NCBI GenBank assembly: GCA_030220185.1
Contig: JASPKZ010010238.1
Location: 1,065,706 to 1,129,705 of the forward strand
Source: Diploptera punctata
Lineage: Eukaryota > Arthropoda > Insecta > Blattodea > Blaberidae
Direction: 5' to 3'
DNA: 64,000 nt
Part shown: in pieces, positions 45,986 through 57,807 of the stretch
Numbering within the stretch: the first letter of the stretch is position 1
Layout: every line of letters starts with the position of its first letter
Made by a program: the position numbers and the translations under genes
The notes under the pieces: model-generated
Told to the model about the DNA's origin: nothing
Databases searched by the model: none
The model's input: the letters and a program-made list of their open reading frames with translations, nothing else

Positions 45986-47111
45986 ATTTTATAGTATGGC
46001 AGCTCAGCAGTAGCACTTCGACAATTGCACACGCTGCCTCCCTCACTTACTTCCAGCTGCATGAAAGGATGCTCATGTGTAATTTTCAAATATTAATGAT
46101 ATATCATAAAATTGGGGTAACAATTTCAGTTTCTTACAGGAAAAACCAACTGTTATTATTTTTAACTCTTGACTCAAAACATTACGGATATTCTAAATAA
46201 AAATTTCAAGGTAAATTTCAATATAAGAACATCATATCCATGGGTCTGTAACCTGATTTATTTACAAAGTTCATTAATCATTTTTATTAATTTTTAATCC
46301 TACAATATTTTCTCTATTCTCCCTATTTATGTCATAAATCACTTTCAACGATGCATACGCCCTACCCTGTGAGCATTTTTAAAGTGTATGTTTTGATGTT
46401 AAAAAGTTTTTCCTTTGGTATCTCGAACGTTACACTATTGGGGTGAAGTTTCTCCGAATATAGCAACTCAAATAAAATCTCTTTAAACTTGGGAAAGTGA
46501 AATGTAGAAAAGTTGGAATCATTAAAAAAGTGAAGATATTCATGAATTCCTCATTACAACTTGGCAGATCTGTGCGTTTCACAAGAAGTGGCAATTAATT
46601 AAAGAAGAAATTCTCTCTGACCTTAACATGTGAATCTAAAATGGGTGTCCATTTACGATGTACTTAGATCAAAATGATGCAGTCCTTTCGTCGCCTAGGA
46701 TTTCTTTTACGTTGTGCCCTTTGAATGAAAATTCATCTGAGAACTCAATTTGCCTGCCCTCTGTTGGAATGAGGGTGGTGTGCCTGCTCTAATTAGTGAA
46801 GCGAGAGGGTTGAAGAGACGCAGAAAGACGAGGTAATGGCATAGATAAGAGCAAGTGTTCTCAAGAGAAGGGGAAATGTGGGGTAAACTAATGGGAGAAA
46901 CCAGTATAGGACCACAAAATGCTCTCTGCACATTGACGTTTAAAAATATAGGCCTAGCCATCGATAATTTTCTAGGGGGAGATATCTCGTATATGTAGAG
47001 AACATGTCGAATACCCGCCATTAACAGATTTTAACCTCTTCTAACAATGTCAATATTCTCCCTAACGTATATTCCACGGAAAACTACTTTTAATTCATCT
47101 TTTAACACTTT

Positions 47112-47112
<1 letters not shown>
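45986..47112. other. No gene seen
   Basis: No supported feature; the 104-codon minus frame at 46707-47021 has no recognisable domain. Confidence 0.45.
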
Positions 47113-47166
<54 letters not shown>

Positions 47167-47985
47167 TATTTATTCTGGCAGAGTTAAGGCCATAAGGCCC
47201 TCTCTTCCACTCAACCAGCACAAATACAAATAAATATTCGACAAATATAGATATACACTATACTAATTATAAACAGTTAAAGATACAATAAATGTAGCAA
47301 TGTAAATGTCATGTACAAACAACATTTTATAGGGTAATAACAATAATGATACGATAATAATAATAATAATTATGATAATAATAATAATAATAATAATAAT
47401 AATATAAATATGATACATTATACGGGAAACACCAATTAATATATATATCTTACACTGGATAATAACGAAGTCGAGTTTAGAGCAAATATAAATTTAGATT
47501 TCTTTTAAAAGATGCCAATGTCCGGCAGCCCCTTATTTCTTGTGGTAGGGAATTCCAGTTGCGAGAAGTGGAGATGGTATATGACATGGAGTGATGTGAT
47601 GTCCTATGTTGCGGTATATTAAGTAGGAGACTATGTTGTGATCTTGTGTTTAGGTTATGGTTTGAGGATAGATACTGGAAACGGGATGATAAATAATTGG
47701 GAATCGAGGTATGTAGGATCTTAAATAGGAGAATTAGACAGTGCGATTTTCTTCTCTCTTTTAGATGTAGCCATGACAATTCGTGGAATAATGGAGAAAT
47801 GTGATCGTATTTTCGAACATTAAATATGAATCTGATACACATATTATGGACACGCTGCAGTTTGTCCGACAATCCGTCACTTACGTCAGTTAGTAGAACG
47901 TCACAGTAGTCAAAATGCGGCATCACTAAAGTTTGGATTAAAATTCTTTTAAGAGCTGTAGGAAGAAAATGTTCTTCCATCGCTG
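47113..47985 (-). mobile_element. LINE-G copy 4, CR1/L2-like RT C-terminus with 3' end
   Basis: Best LINE-G copy. Minus frame 47477-47980 (167 codons, no stops) encodes LPTALKRILIQTLVMPHFDY, CDVLLTDVSDGLSDKLQRV, HNMCIRFIFNVRKYDHIS, LSWLHLKERRKSHCLILLF and NWNSLPQEIRGCRTLASF, the thumb/C-terminal region typical of CR1/Jockey-group LINEs. The 3' end has TTAACTCTGCCAGAATAAAT (poly-A-signal-like) and (ATT)n. The frame is intact, suggesting a fairly recent insertion, but the catalytic RT domain is missing. Confidence 0.87.
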
Positions 47986-47997
47986 GCGTTAATTATC

Positions 47998-48897
47998 ATA
48001 AGTAATGCCACGAGTGATTTCCAAATTACCTAGAGAATTTGGAAATCAAGAGTGGCATTTGTTAGGACTATTTAACGAATAAAATTAAGCTGTTTACTCA
48101 CAAACCATCATTTAACTATAGTTATTTTAAAATATTTATATATTTAATGTAAACGGCGATGTTTGAAAACAAATGAGAAACGATTGGTATGCTTCATCTG
48201 CTTCTTTTGTTTATCATTGCAACCAGATCATACTATTTATTGCCAAAGGAACGCAATATTGTAAGAATGCTCTCTAGTGGAGAAAAAATGAAACACATCA
48301 AACTGTATATTAATTCATTTCTGATGTCGTATGATGTAAATATGACAATTATATTTTTCTGGATTATTACCTGGGAAAAAATAAATTTAAGAAAGTGCAA
48401 ACAGTGGTTTCTTTTTTTGGTGGTATAAAAGACGTGCATGGAAACTTCTTGTAGGAAAGCCAGAAGGAAAACGCCCAGTTGGTAGACCAAGAATGAGGTG
48501 GGAGAACAACATTAACTCTGATTTGAGGGAAGTAGATTATACAGGGAATGATTGGAAAGCATTAGCTCAGGATAGGAATGTATGGAGAGCTTATGTCCGT
48601 GCGGCCATGAACCTACGGGTTCGATAGTGCCAGTGAGTAAGTAAGTAAGTAAGTATAATAAATTGCTACAAATGTATGCACTGTATATACAATCTGGTAG
48701 CCGTATTTCTCATAGGCGCAGTCACTGCAAAATAACGGTCAGACCTGTTCAGAATATTAAAAAGGAGGAGCTTTGTTTAATATGGTAATTATAACACTGA
48801 TAAATATTTCGTGAAACACGACTCTGATTGGTTGTAAAACAGAAATCATTGAAACGTGATTGGTCATTGACTCCGATTTGGGGCATGAGTTAAATAG
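47998..48897 (+). mobile_element. HP element copy 7, split by LINE-A
   Basis: Head without inner palindrome (CCAAATTACCTAGAGAATTT). Otherwise as copy 6, interrupted at 48427-48650 after GGTGGTATAA. Confidence 0.88.
48425..48650 (+). mobile_element. LINE-A copy 10, 3' end, inserted in HP
   Basis: AAAGACGTGCATGGAAACTT to (GTAA)n; encodes GRPRMRWENNIN and DRNVWRAYVRAAMNLRVR. A short 'gtataa' repeats at the junctions. Confidence 0.92.
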
Positions 48898-48902
48898 TCA
48901 TA

Positions 48903-49300
48903 CAAAATGCCACGAGTGACTCACAAATCATTATTTAAATAGAGTTATTTTAAAATATTTATATATTTAATGTAAACGGCGATGTTTGAAAACAAATGAG
49001 AAACGTTTGTTGTTTCATTTGTTCATCCACTGCAACCAGATCTTATTATTTATTGTCAAATAGGATCACAATATTATAACAATGCAGTCTAGTGGAGAAA
49101 AAATGAAACACATCAAACTGTATATTATAAACATTATTACAGGTTATTAATTATTTTCTGAAGTCCTATGATGTAAATATGTAAATTATATTTTTCTGGA
49201 ACGTAAATACCTAGGAAATAATGTGACTAAGAATGTGCAAACAGTGGTTTATTTTTATTGTGGTAAAATAAATTGCTACAATTTTTTTTTCTGTTATATA
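48903..49300 (+). mobile_element. HP element copy 8, head and tail deleted, dimer with copy 7
   Basis: Six bases after copy 7, AAATGCCACGAGTGACTCAC runs straight into the body (AAATCATTATTTAAATAG), so about 100 bp of head is deleted. Degenerates after 'ttatatatcgcgcaagc' at 49300. Confidence 0.82.
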
Positions 49301-49599
49301 TCGCGCAAGCCAAATGTTGCATACTAGTTCTATGGATTTAAGCTACATAAATTTACGATACAGATCCGATGCATTTTTCTGCCAAAATAGTTAATAATAG
49401 ACAAAATCCAAAAATGAGATTTAATATTCGTCCTTTCTTACTACATGATTGATTCATGACGCAGGCCATTGTTGAGCCATAACCTCTCCTTTATCAAGAG
49501 TTTATAGACAAAGTTCATTCTTAGTTACCTTATTTGTCCAAAGATGGCATGAGTGACATACGGTCAACACACTGACTCAATGAGACATCTAGCGGGCAA
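49301..49599. other. No gene seen
   Basis: Single-copy-looking sequence without features. Confidence 0.5.
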
Positions 49600-49840
49600 C
49601 TAAGGTTTTACTAGGACGTTTGAGGTCGGTCAGTAAATTTTGCTTAGAGGCTTCTTTGTTCTGGGTTAAGGATCTATTACGAGCCTAAACATTTTCAGGC
49701 TCGGGACCCAGGGCTTGAAGTCCCTCCCGGAGGATTTGCTCCTTGGATTTTTTCATTCTAAAATTCCATCGACCGCGGCCGGGTTCGACCCGCAACCCAC
49801 GGAACCAGAGGAAAGGAGCATAACCACTAGACCACCGTTT
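49600..49840 (-). mobile_element. SINE-4 copy 3
   Basis: Minus orientation: head CGGTGGTCTAGTGGTTATGC at about 49840, B box GGGTCGAACCCGG-like, body CTCCGGGAGGGACTTCAAGC; truncated at its 3' end. Confidence 0.87.
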
Positions 49841-49858
49841 TTTACTAAAGTATCATAA

Positions 49859-49862
<4 letters not shown>

Positions 49863-49903
<41 letters not shown>
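49863..49903. repeat. (TA)n microsatellite
   Basis: About 40 bp of TA dinucleotides at the LINE-H 3' end. Confidence 0.95.
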
Positions 49904-49906
<3 letters not shown>

Positions 49907-50700
49907 GCCTGGTTGAGTTAACGCCATGTGGCCTTCTCTTCCACTCACCAGGACAAACATATGTTACATTTATAAACATGTGCTACATTTAAGTACAAAA
50001 CAACTAATTATCTTTCAAACTGAGCAATAATGAAAATAATGTATAATAATACAATAAAATTAAATACAATTAAAATTAAACTAATGAAAGAATGTATACA
50101 AAAAGAAATAACAGCCCGAATCTATTATAGCTACATAAAAAAGAGATGAGAAAAAATACAAAGAAAGTAATAAACTACAATGGATGATCTATCGCTTATA
50201 TATAAGGCATTAGGTAAATATCCATCCATCCATTGTAACTCTGCTCGACGGCAGGTCTTTTACTGGAATCATAGCATTTTCATGCTATGCTTTGCAGCTT
50301 TACTAGGGAATTATAGGTGTGGTAGCTTCCCGTTACTTTCCACACCGGTGAAGGATGATGATGGCCGGATAATTTTCGGGGACCGTTGAGCCTAAGGCTT
50401 CCTGACATTTGTCTAACAGGTGAGGAAAAACCCCGAAAAAACCGGGCCCAGGAGACTGTACCGACCGGGAATCGAACCGGGGCCCGCTGCGTAACAAGAC
50501 AGCATGCTACCTCGAGACCACAGCGGTGGACTAGGTAAATATATTGACAAATCATAATACTATTTTTGTTAAATAACGAAAAAAAAAGAAATTATTTTTG
50601 TTTAAAAGGTAATATTAGTGAGTTGTTTCTGTTAATAATTTTATTTTCAATTTATTTCTGAAAGATGGTAGAGTTTGGAACAGAGAGAAAAAAATCATAC
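49904..50700 (-). mobile_element. LINE-H copy 2, 3' end, split by SINE-1
   Basis: Same 3' end as 9250 (TTTAGCCTGGTTGAGTTAAC, CTTCCACTCACCAGGAC), resuming after the SINE at 50532 with the C-terminal codons near 50620-50690. Confidence 0.82.
50223..50531 (-). mobile_element. SINE-1 copy 4, full length
   Basis: 309 bp, minus orientation, 11-bp duplication taggtaaatat (50212-50222 and 50532-50542). Head TCCACCGCTGTGGTCTCGAG at the right. Confidence 0.94.
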
Positions 50701-50974
50701 ATGATCGTAAGTGCTCTTTGGAACGTTAGGTAGGATGGCGCAATTGGGAGGATAATATTCGGATGCATCTTATGGAACTGGACCTCGGAAATATGAACTG
50801 AATTCAATAAAATAATTGAATAATATATAACAGAAATTTAGAATATTCAAAATATGCTAACCACCTATTCCAATTTAATCATTGTTTCGATCCAAATTTT
50901 GAAATTTTACATATTTGTGATGAGGATAAGAAGTTGGACCTTTTGGAGGCTGTAGAAATAAATAAATTGTAAAG

Positions 50975-51215
50975 TAGTAATAAACTGTTAAATTATCAAT
51001 TTGATTTGAATGAATCCCCTTTGTTAAATTAAAAAAAATAAATAAATATTGTTGTATTGTTGCTTAGATCAGTAGATATTTACTATAATAGCACAATTCA
51101 TAATTTAACATGTCTGAAGAAGGTACAGTGTACCGAAACAGCTGTCACTGAATTATATCTTAATAAATATGAAAATCAAATAAAACTAAGTTTTATTTTT
51201 ATTTAATTAATGCAT
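50975..51215 (+). mobile_element. P2 copy 3, uninterrupted, hammerhead-like motif
   Basis: Collinear with 14670-14762 plus 15143-15300. CTGAAGA at 51114-51120, stem GGTAC/GTACC, GAAAC from 51135, GTC at 51144-51146; flanking ATAATT and AATTAT pair. Serves as the empty-site reference for P1. Confidence 0.6.
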
Positions 51216-51219
51216 TCAA

Positions 51220-51290
51220 TTGGCTGAGAATAGGGACCAGTGGAGAGCCTTAGTAATGCGACCTTAAAAACGTACAAGTCACAGAGATAA
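51220..51290 (+). mobile_element. LINE 3'-end scrap
   Basis: Reads LAENRDQWRALVMRP, the typical LINE terminal codons (compare DRDVWRAYVRAAM in LINE-A); too short for family assignment. Confidence 0.55.
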
Positions 51291-51296
51291 GTGTTC

Positions 51297-51700
51297 TTCT
51301 TCTTCTTCTTCTTCCTTCCAAGTATTAGGCCAAGGCCTGTTACGATCCTATAGAAAATTTTCTCTCCAGCGTTTCATAGGACGGCCCAGTGATCTTCGTC
51401 CTCTTGGAATATAATTATAAACAGCTTTGGGGATCCGATTTGAACTCATTCTTTCTACATGGTGTTTCCAATTTAGTTGGTATTGTTTAATATTTCCTTT
51501 TCATGCTTTGGTCGTCATTAGTTTGATTCTTCCGGGAAATTCTCGTATAAGACTTGAAAGCATAATAATAGTCCCTTCCATTGGTTGCTGGCCAAAGGAA
51601 GGCAAGGCCAGTGATGGGGCTGCCATCTTATAGCCTCTGGTAAGGCTTTTCTGGAGAAGAAAAGAAAATAAAGGAAAGAAGAAATAATAAGAGATAACGG
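51297..51700 (-). mobile_element. LINE-D / DT hybrid copy
   Basis: The left 60 bp is the DT tail; then 51360-51535, minus strand, encodes LNWKHHVERMSSNRIPKA and YNYIPRGRRSLGRPMKRW, LINE-D codons absent from DT; 51537-51690 then returns to DT sequence (ATTCTCGTATAAGACTTGAA onward). Confidence 0.82.
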
Positions 51701-51994
51701 GGGGCACGCCGTAGCGTAGTGGTTAAGGCACTGAGCTACAAGCCGGAGGGTCGAGGGTTCAAGTCCCGGTGGGGTCAGGATTTTTAAACTGACCCAAACC
51801 CTCTAGCGGCACTTTGGCCCTGGGGTCGACTCAGCCTCTAACGGAAATGAGTACCAGACGCTTGTTCTGGGGGTAAAGGCGGCCGTCACGCAGGGCTGAC
51901 AACCCGGCTGACATAAAGTGCCGATTGTCTAGAAAAAGTGGGAGCCTTAACCTCCTACTACCCCAAGGGCCTCCGGGCCTGTTGTGGGATCACT
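51701..51994 (+). mobile_element. SINE-2 copy 3
   Basis: Head GGGGCACGCCGTAGCGTAGT, B box GGTTCAAGTCC, ending GGGCCTGTTGTGGGATCACT. No clear duplication. Confidence 0.94.
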
Positions 51995-51999
51995 TTACT

Positions 52000-52207
52000 T
52001 TTGACCCAAACCCTCTGGCGGCACCATGGCCCTGGGGTCGACTCAGCCTCTAACGGAAATGAGTACCAGACGCTTGTTCTGGGGGTAAAGGCGGCCGTCA
52101 CTCAGGGCTGACAACCCGGCTAACATAAAGTGCCGATTCTCTAGAAAAAGTGGGAGCCTTAACCTCCTTCTACCCCAAGGGCCTCCGGGCCTGTTGTGGG
52201 ATCACTC
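52000..52207 (+). mobile_element. SINE-2 copy 4, headless, tandem to copy 3
   Basis: Starts at TTGACCCAAACCCTCTGGCG and repeats the body to GTGGGATCACT; the tRNA-like 80 bp is missing. A head-to-tail partial dimer. Confidence 0.93.
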
Positions 52208-52832
52208 TACTAATAGTAATAAAGACAATAATATTCTCATTCATTTACGACCTAAATAACAGAAGTTTATTAATGAGATATGCATATCAACATAGAGTGT
52301 AAATAACAGAGTTACGTACCTAGGGAGTACACTAAATTGTAGTTATACTGCATATCTCCCTGTGTCGAATTCTGAAATGCGAAGAAGGAAATGGTATCCC
52401 CTCCAAGAGGTGTAATGTGCCAGTTCCCTCCTTTTAACTTCCCCCTCCCAGCTCTCGAGACACGGCAGTGATCTCAGTTCTCTCTCTTATGAACATAGGC
52501 TCTCCTTGTCTTAATTAAAAGACAGTTTTCCCCTTCCCAAACCCGCGGTTCTTAAACCTCCCTCTTCCAAACTCTCTTCATTCTATATGTGTTGAAAATT
52601 TAACCCAGGAGAAATTCAGGAAATTAATTAAAGAGCTCGTTCTGCCATTTCTTTCATTATTATAAAAATTGTTGTACAGGGAAAATACAGAATATAGCAA
52701 TGAGTCATGCGGGTAACATAATACTTAACGTATGTGAGAAGAAGTAAGTCCCCATTAAACGTGCAGACATTTTTCTTTTCAATTTGTCCATTGTTAGAAA
52801 TCTATTTACTCGTAACTTGGTACATAATTATC
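52208..52832. other. No gene seen
   Basis: Mixed composition; no supported feature. Confidence 0.45.
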
Positions 52833-53535
52833 ACAAGTAATGCCACGAGTGATTTCCAAATTACCGATAAATTCACGACTCACGAAGTGAGGAGTGAATT
52901 TATCTAGAGAATTTGGAAATCAAGAGTTGCATTTCTTTCGACTATTTAACGAATAAAATTAAGCTGTTTACTCACAAATCATTATTTAACTATAGTTATT
53001 TTAAAATATTTATATATTTAATGTAAACGGCGATGTTTGAAAACAAATGAGAAACGATAGGTACGCTTCATCTGCTTCTTTTGTTTATCACTGCAACCAG
53101 ATCATACTATTTATTGGCAGAGGAACGCAATATTGTAAGAATGCTCTCTAGTGGAGAAAAAATGAAACACATCAAACTGTATATTAATTCATTTCTGATG
53201 TATGATGTAAATATGACAATTATATTTTTCTGGATTATTACCTGGGAAAAAATAAATTTAAGAAAGTGCAAACAGTGGTTTCTTTTTTTGGTGGTATAAT
53301 AAATTGCTACAAATGTTGACATGTATGCACTATATATATACAATCTGGTAGCCGTATTTCTTATAGGCTCAGTCACTGCAAAATAACGGTTCAACCTGTT
53401 CAGAATATTAGAAAGGAGGAGCTTTCTTTAATATGGTACATATAACACTGATAAATATTTCGTGAAACACGACTCTGATTGGTTGTAAAACAGAAATCAT
53501 TGAAACGTGATTGGTCATTGACTCCCATTTGGGGA
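52833..53535 (+). mobile_element. HP element copy 9
   Basis: Full head with inner palindrome (52842-52930), body as copy 6, both ATTGG boxes; ends TTGACTCCCATTTGGGG. Confidence 0.88.
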
Positions 53536-53541
53536 GTCAAA

Positions 53542-53862
53542 AGTAATGCCACGAGTGATTTCCAATTTATCTAGAGGTTTTAGAAATCAACAGTGGCATT
53601 TTTTAGGACTATTTAACGAATAAAATTAAGCTGTTTACTCACAAATCATCATTTAAATATAGTTATTTTAAAATATTTATATATTCTTTAATGTAAACGG
53701 CGATGTTTGAAAACAAATGAGAAACGTTATATTTCCCTTGTTTATCTCTGCAATCAGATCATATTATTTATTGCCAAAAATCGCAAAATTGTAAGAATGT
53801 ACTCTAGTGGAGAAAAATTGAAACACATCAACCTGTATATTAATTAATTTCATCGTTAGTTG
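53542..53862 (+). mobile_element. HP element copy 10, truncated, dimer with copy 9
   Basis: AAAGTAATGCCACGAGTGAT, no inner palindrome, body to about ACACATCAACCTGTATATT; 3' half absent. Confidence 0.84.
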
Positions 53863-54424
53863 TAAATCACTGATATTTCCTGAAAGTTTACAAAATAGGC
53901 CCATATATTTCGTGGAAATGCCGTGGCTTTTAGTTGTCGCACCAACATTTGCGGAGTGAGGTAAATAAGAATTTACGTATGTTGCAAAAGCGTTGGAACT
54001 ATCGTTATCCCAGCGAAACATCTCGTCTGTTCCTTCCATAGTTATTTTCTCGTTTGCTTCACATCATGAGGTCGAACTACTGTTACTAAATTGTACGAGG
54101 ATCTCTTTGCCATGGCGCTCTTTGGCCTGGACTTGTAATGGCCACCCAACGTCATTTTCTTGAGGTTCTGTTATCCTTTATGTAGTAATAAAGAGAAGCT
54201 CTCTTCCCTCAAGACTAACCATAAACACTCTTTAACTTCCTTGTTTCTTTTATACTGACAATTTTCTTCCTGGAGATGCACTCGTTACTTATAAAAACAA
54301 CAAAATATTTATATTTTCAATTATCTCTACACAGAAAATAGTAATGAATTTTCTAGAACATTTTTATTCTTTTATAGTTTCTATTAAGTATATTACTCAT
54401 TTGTTTCTTATATCAAAAACAAAT
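53863..54424. other. No gene called
   Basis: A 91-codon minus frame (53764-54039, begins MEGTDEMFRWDNDSSNAF) is unusual in composition but matches no family I recognise and runs into HP sequence. Confidence 0.35.
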
Positions 54425-54875
54425 ATAAACAAATTAAAGAAACTTTGAGGAGCACACAACTAAAATTTTACAAAATTATGGCAGTGCCTGTCTTAACATG
54501 TGCAAGTGAAAATTGGACTCTTAACCGTTCAGATAGAAGGAAAATAGAAACTTCAGAAATGAAGTTCCTACGTTCAGTAGCGGGTGTGACAATTTTGGAC
54601 AAGAAAAGAAGTGAGGATATTAGGAAGGACTTAAATATTTTTAATTTAACAAATAGGATTGACAACATGAGAAACAACTGGTACCAACATGTCCAGAGAA
54701 TGCCTACAGATAGAATCCCTCAGCTGTTACTAAAGTACAAACCAATAGGACATAGAAATGTTGGACGCCCATTTACTAGATGGGAGGATTCATTAAATCC
54801 CACTTGATGTTAATACAGGTCAAAAGGCCTAATTTCATGAAGCAGAAGTAAAAGAAGTAGAAGAAGAAGAAGTAG
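54425..54875 (+). mobile_element. LINE-E copy 3, 3' end, open frame
   Basis: Frame 54445-54807 (120 codons): STQLKFYKIMAVPVLTCASE, ETSEMKFLRSVAGVTILDKK, SEDIRKDLNIFNLTNRID, HVQRMPTDRIPQLLLKYK, GHRNVGRPFTRWEDS. Ends with AGGCCTAATTTCATGAAG and (GAA)n-like tail. Confidence 0.87.
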
Positions 54876-54876
54876 C

Positions 54877-55185
54877 TGAAATGAAGATGTTGAGAGCAAT
54901 AGCAGGATAGCAAAGGACCGATAAAAAGAAAAAAACCAAGATATAAGAACAGAACTTTATATATTTAATCTCTGTGAAAGAGTAAAATATTATCAAAATT
55001 TGTATATTCAGCACGTATTACGAATGAATGAACAGCGCATACCAAGAAGAATGTATAATTATAAACCAAAAGGGTGAAGAATGTTGGGAAGACCATTGAA
55101 GAGATGGAAGGACCAATTCGACCTATGATGAGATCGGAACAGGCCATTGGGATTAATCTTTGTTGTTGATGATGATGATGATTAA
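54877..55185 (+). mobile_element. LINE-F copy 2, 3' end
   Basis: EMKMLRAIAG then stop and frameshifts; DNA is collinear with 32776-33507 minus the DT insert, giving the empty site for DT copy 2. Ends (GAT)n. Confidence 0.85.
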
Positions 55186-55307
55186 AGAAGTAAAACTTAT
55201 TAAAATAAGACTATATAATATAATATAAAATTCAATGAGATAGTTAAATGTAGAAATTGCATATAATGTGAGTTGGAAAGCAGTAAATATATTTATTGTG
55301 ACACATT

Positions 55308-56000
55308 TCAATGATTCTTTATTTACAACCAATCACAGTCGTTTTTCACCTCGATTTTATCGGTTTAATTTTTTCACTTTAAAATCAAGCACCTCCTCTT
55401 TAATATTCTGAATAGGTCATAGCATTATTTTACAGTTATTACATGTGGCTAACAGATTGTATATATAGTGCACGAATGTTACCAGATAGCGCTTGCGGGA
55501 TATAATATAAAAATATTTGTAGCAATTGATTATACAACAAACAAAAAAGAAACCACTGTTTGCACTTTCTTAAACATATTATTTCCCAGGAATTTACATT
55601 CCAGAAAAATATAATTGACATATTTACATCATAGGAATTAGAATTTAATTAATAACCTATAACGTTGGTTATAAATTTCTCCACTAGGGTATATTCTTAC
55701 AATATTGCGATCCTTTGGCAATAAATAATATGATCTGGTTGCAGTGATGAACAAATAAAGCATAACGATCGTTTCTCATTTCTTTCAAACGTCGCCGTTT
55801 ACATTAAATATATAAATATTTTAAAATAACTATATTTAAATAATTATTTGTGAGTAAACAACTTAATTTTATTCGTTAAATAGTCCTAACAAATGCCACT
55901 CTTGATTTCCAAATTCTCTAGATAAATTCACTCCTCACTTCGTGAGTCGTGAATTTATCGATGATTAGTAAATCGCTCGTGGCATTACTTATGACAAAAA
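55308..56000 (-). mobile_element. HP element copy 11
   Basis: Minus orientation; head at right with the inner palindrome (55912-55960: GATAAATTCACTCCTCACTT and AGTCGTGAATTTATC) and CGCTCGTGGCATTACTTATG. The first ATTGG box survives (aaccaatcac on the plus strand). Confidence 0.87.
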
Positions 56001-56196
56001 GTTTAATGTATATTTTTGTCTAAGTAATTGAAACACAAGCCGAGCGAAGCAACTATAGGGACAAACATTTACCTCGTTAACCTTGTACTAATTTCCAGTG
56101 TTGTCTTTTATATTAACAAATAATGTCAATTAATAAATAATGTCCTTTCAAATTGTTTAACTTTCATGCTAATGGAGTTCTCACACAATATTTGTA
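56001..56196. other. No gene seen
   Basis: Short AT-rich stretch. Confidence 0.5.
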
Positions 56197-56199
56197 CTT

Positions 56200-56253
<54 letters not shown>

Positions 56254-57080
56254 CACTCACTGGCACTATCGAACCCGTCGGTTCATGGCCGCGCATACAT
56301 AAGCTCTCCATACATCCCTATCCTGAGCTAATGCTTTCCAATCATTCCCTGTATAATCTACTTCCCTCAAATCATAGTTAATGTTATTCTCCCACCTCAT
56401 TCTTGGTCTACCAACTGGGCGCATTCCCTCTGGTTTTCCTACAAGAAGCTTCCATGCACGTCTTTCATTCCCCATGCGTGCCACATGTCCTGCCCACCGC
56501 AGTCTACGAGACTTAACTGTTCTTATTATATCTGGCATCCTATAAAGACAATGTAGTTAATTGTTATGTAGTCTTCTCCATTCACCTATCTGTTCATCTC
56601 TCTTTGGTGCAAACATTTTCCTAAGTACTTTTTCTCAAATACTTGTAATCTCCTTTCTCCCTTAAAATAAGAGTCCATGTTTCGCACCCATATAATATAA
56701 CTGGTAGAATAATAGTTTTATATATTTTCAGTTTAACGTTTTTGAAAGGAGTTGGGACATCAAGAGTCTCTGCAATGCATAATAGCACGCATTTCCAGAA
56801 TTGAGCCTATGTTTAATTTCTTTGTGCATCTCGTTCCTATTTGTGATTATTGTTCCTAGGTATTTGAATTCGGCCACTTCCTCAAAATGTCCCTCATTTG
56901 TCATTAGCTGTCCATTTCCATTATATATTTAATTCCTACGTGTGACCATATATTTTGATTTATTGATATTTACTTCCAGTCCTAATTTCTTAGTGTTACT
57001 CAATAGTGTGTGCTTGTTGTCCTTTAGTATCTCCTCGCTATCGGCCATCATCGGCTACATTATCATTATAAACTAACAGC
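56197..57080 (-). mobile_element. LINE-A copy 11
   Basis: Minus strand with a long (CTTA)n tail at 56200-56255. Frame 56266-56538 encodes LRWAGHVARMGNERRAWK and GRPRMRWENNINYDLREVD; further DNA to 57080 covers the region down to just after YADD, with frameshifts. Confidence 0.9.
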
Positions 57081-57106
57081 TTATTATATTTGAAGAGAAA
57101 CATTTT

Positions 57107-57180
57107 CGCCTAGACCGGGACTCGAACCCGGGACCTTTGGCTTTCCGGGCCAAGTGCTCTACCAACTGAGCTACCGAGGC
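57107..57180 (-). tRNA. tRNA-like gene beside the satellite array
   Basis: Minus strand: acceptor GCCTCGG/TCTAGGC (one mismatch, one wobble), TA, D arm GCTC-AGTTGGTA-GAGC, anticodon stem TTGGC/GCCAA with loop CCGGAAA, T arm CCGGG-TTCGAGT-CCCGG, discriminator G, then AAAAT and T-poor sequence. The loop lacks U33, and one extra base precedes the anticodon stem, so the nominal GGA anticodon is doubtful. More likely a tRNA pseudogene or SINE head than a working tRNA-Ser. Confidence 0.55.
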
Positions 57181-57762
57181 GAGTTACGATATGTAATATT
57201 CAGCAGCATAAATTAAGAATTGATTCTTAGCTTGAAAAATTTTAAAGTGGTCATTTTCATAAATATCACTAATAAAATCTTATTCGCGGAAAGAATAAAA
57301 GAAACTGGCCTTGAACACGTTGAATTTGATGAGGGAAAGAATTTAAAATATTTTCTGTTCGAGGGCAGCACCAATTAAAGAATATATTAACAGGGTCCAC
57401 TCAAACCGAAAGGGTCCACATTACCCGAAAACCATATATATATATATAATTTAGCAATTTTCACAATGTTGCAGAGCTTCTTCCTAATATATATTTATGA
57501 GTTTCTTTAAACATTTGTAATATTCAGTAGCATAAATTGAGAATTGATTCTTAGCTTGAAAATTTTTTAAAGTGGTCGTTTTCATAAATATCACTAATAA
57601 AACCTTATTCGCGGAAAGAATAAAAGAAACTGGCCTTGAACCCCTCGAAGTTGATGTGGGGAAGAAGTTAAAATATGTTCTGTTCGAGGGCAGCACCAAT
57701 TAAATACGATATTTTCAGGGTCCACTCAAACAGAATGGGTCCACATTACCCGAAAAACTATA

Positions 57763-57807
<45 letters not shown>

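Noticed and set aside
53764..54039. 91-codon minus frame (MEGTDEMFRWDNDSS)
   Set aside because: Unrecognised and overlaps HP element sequence at its C-terminus; length is within chance for the region.
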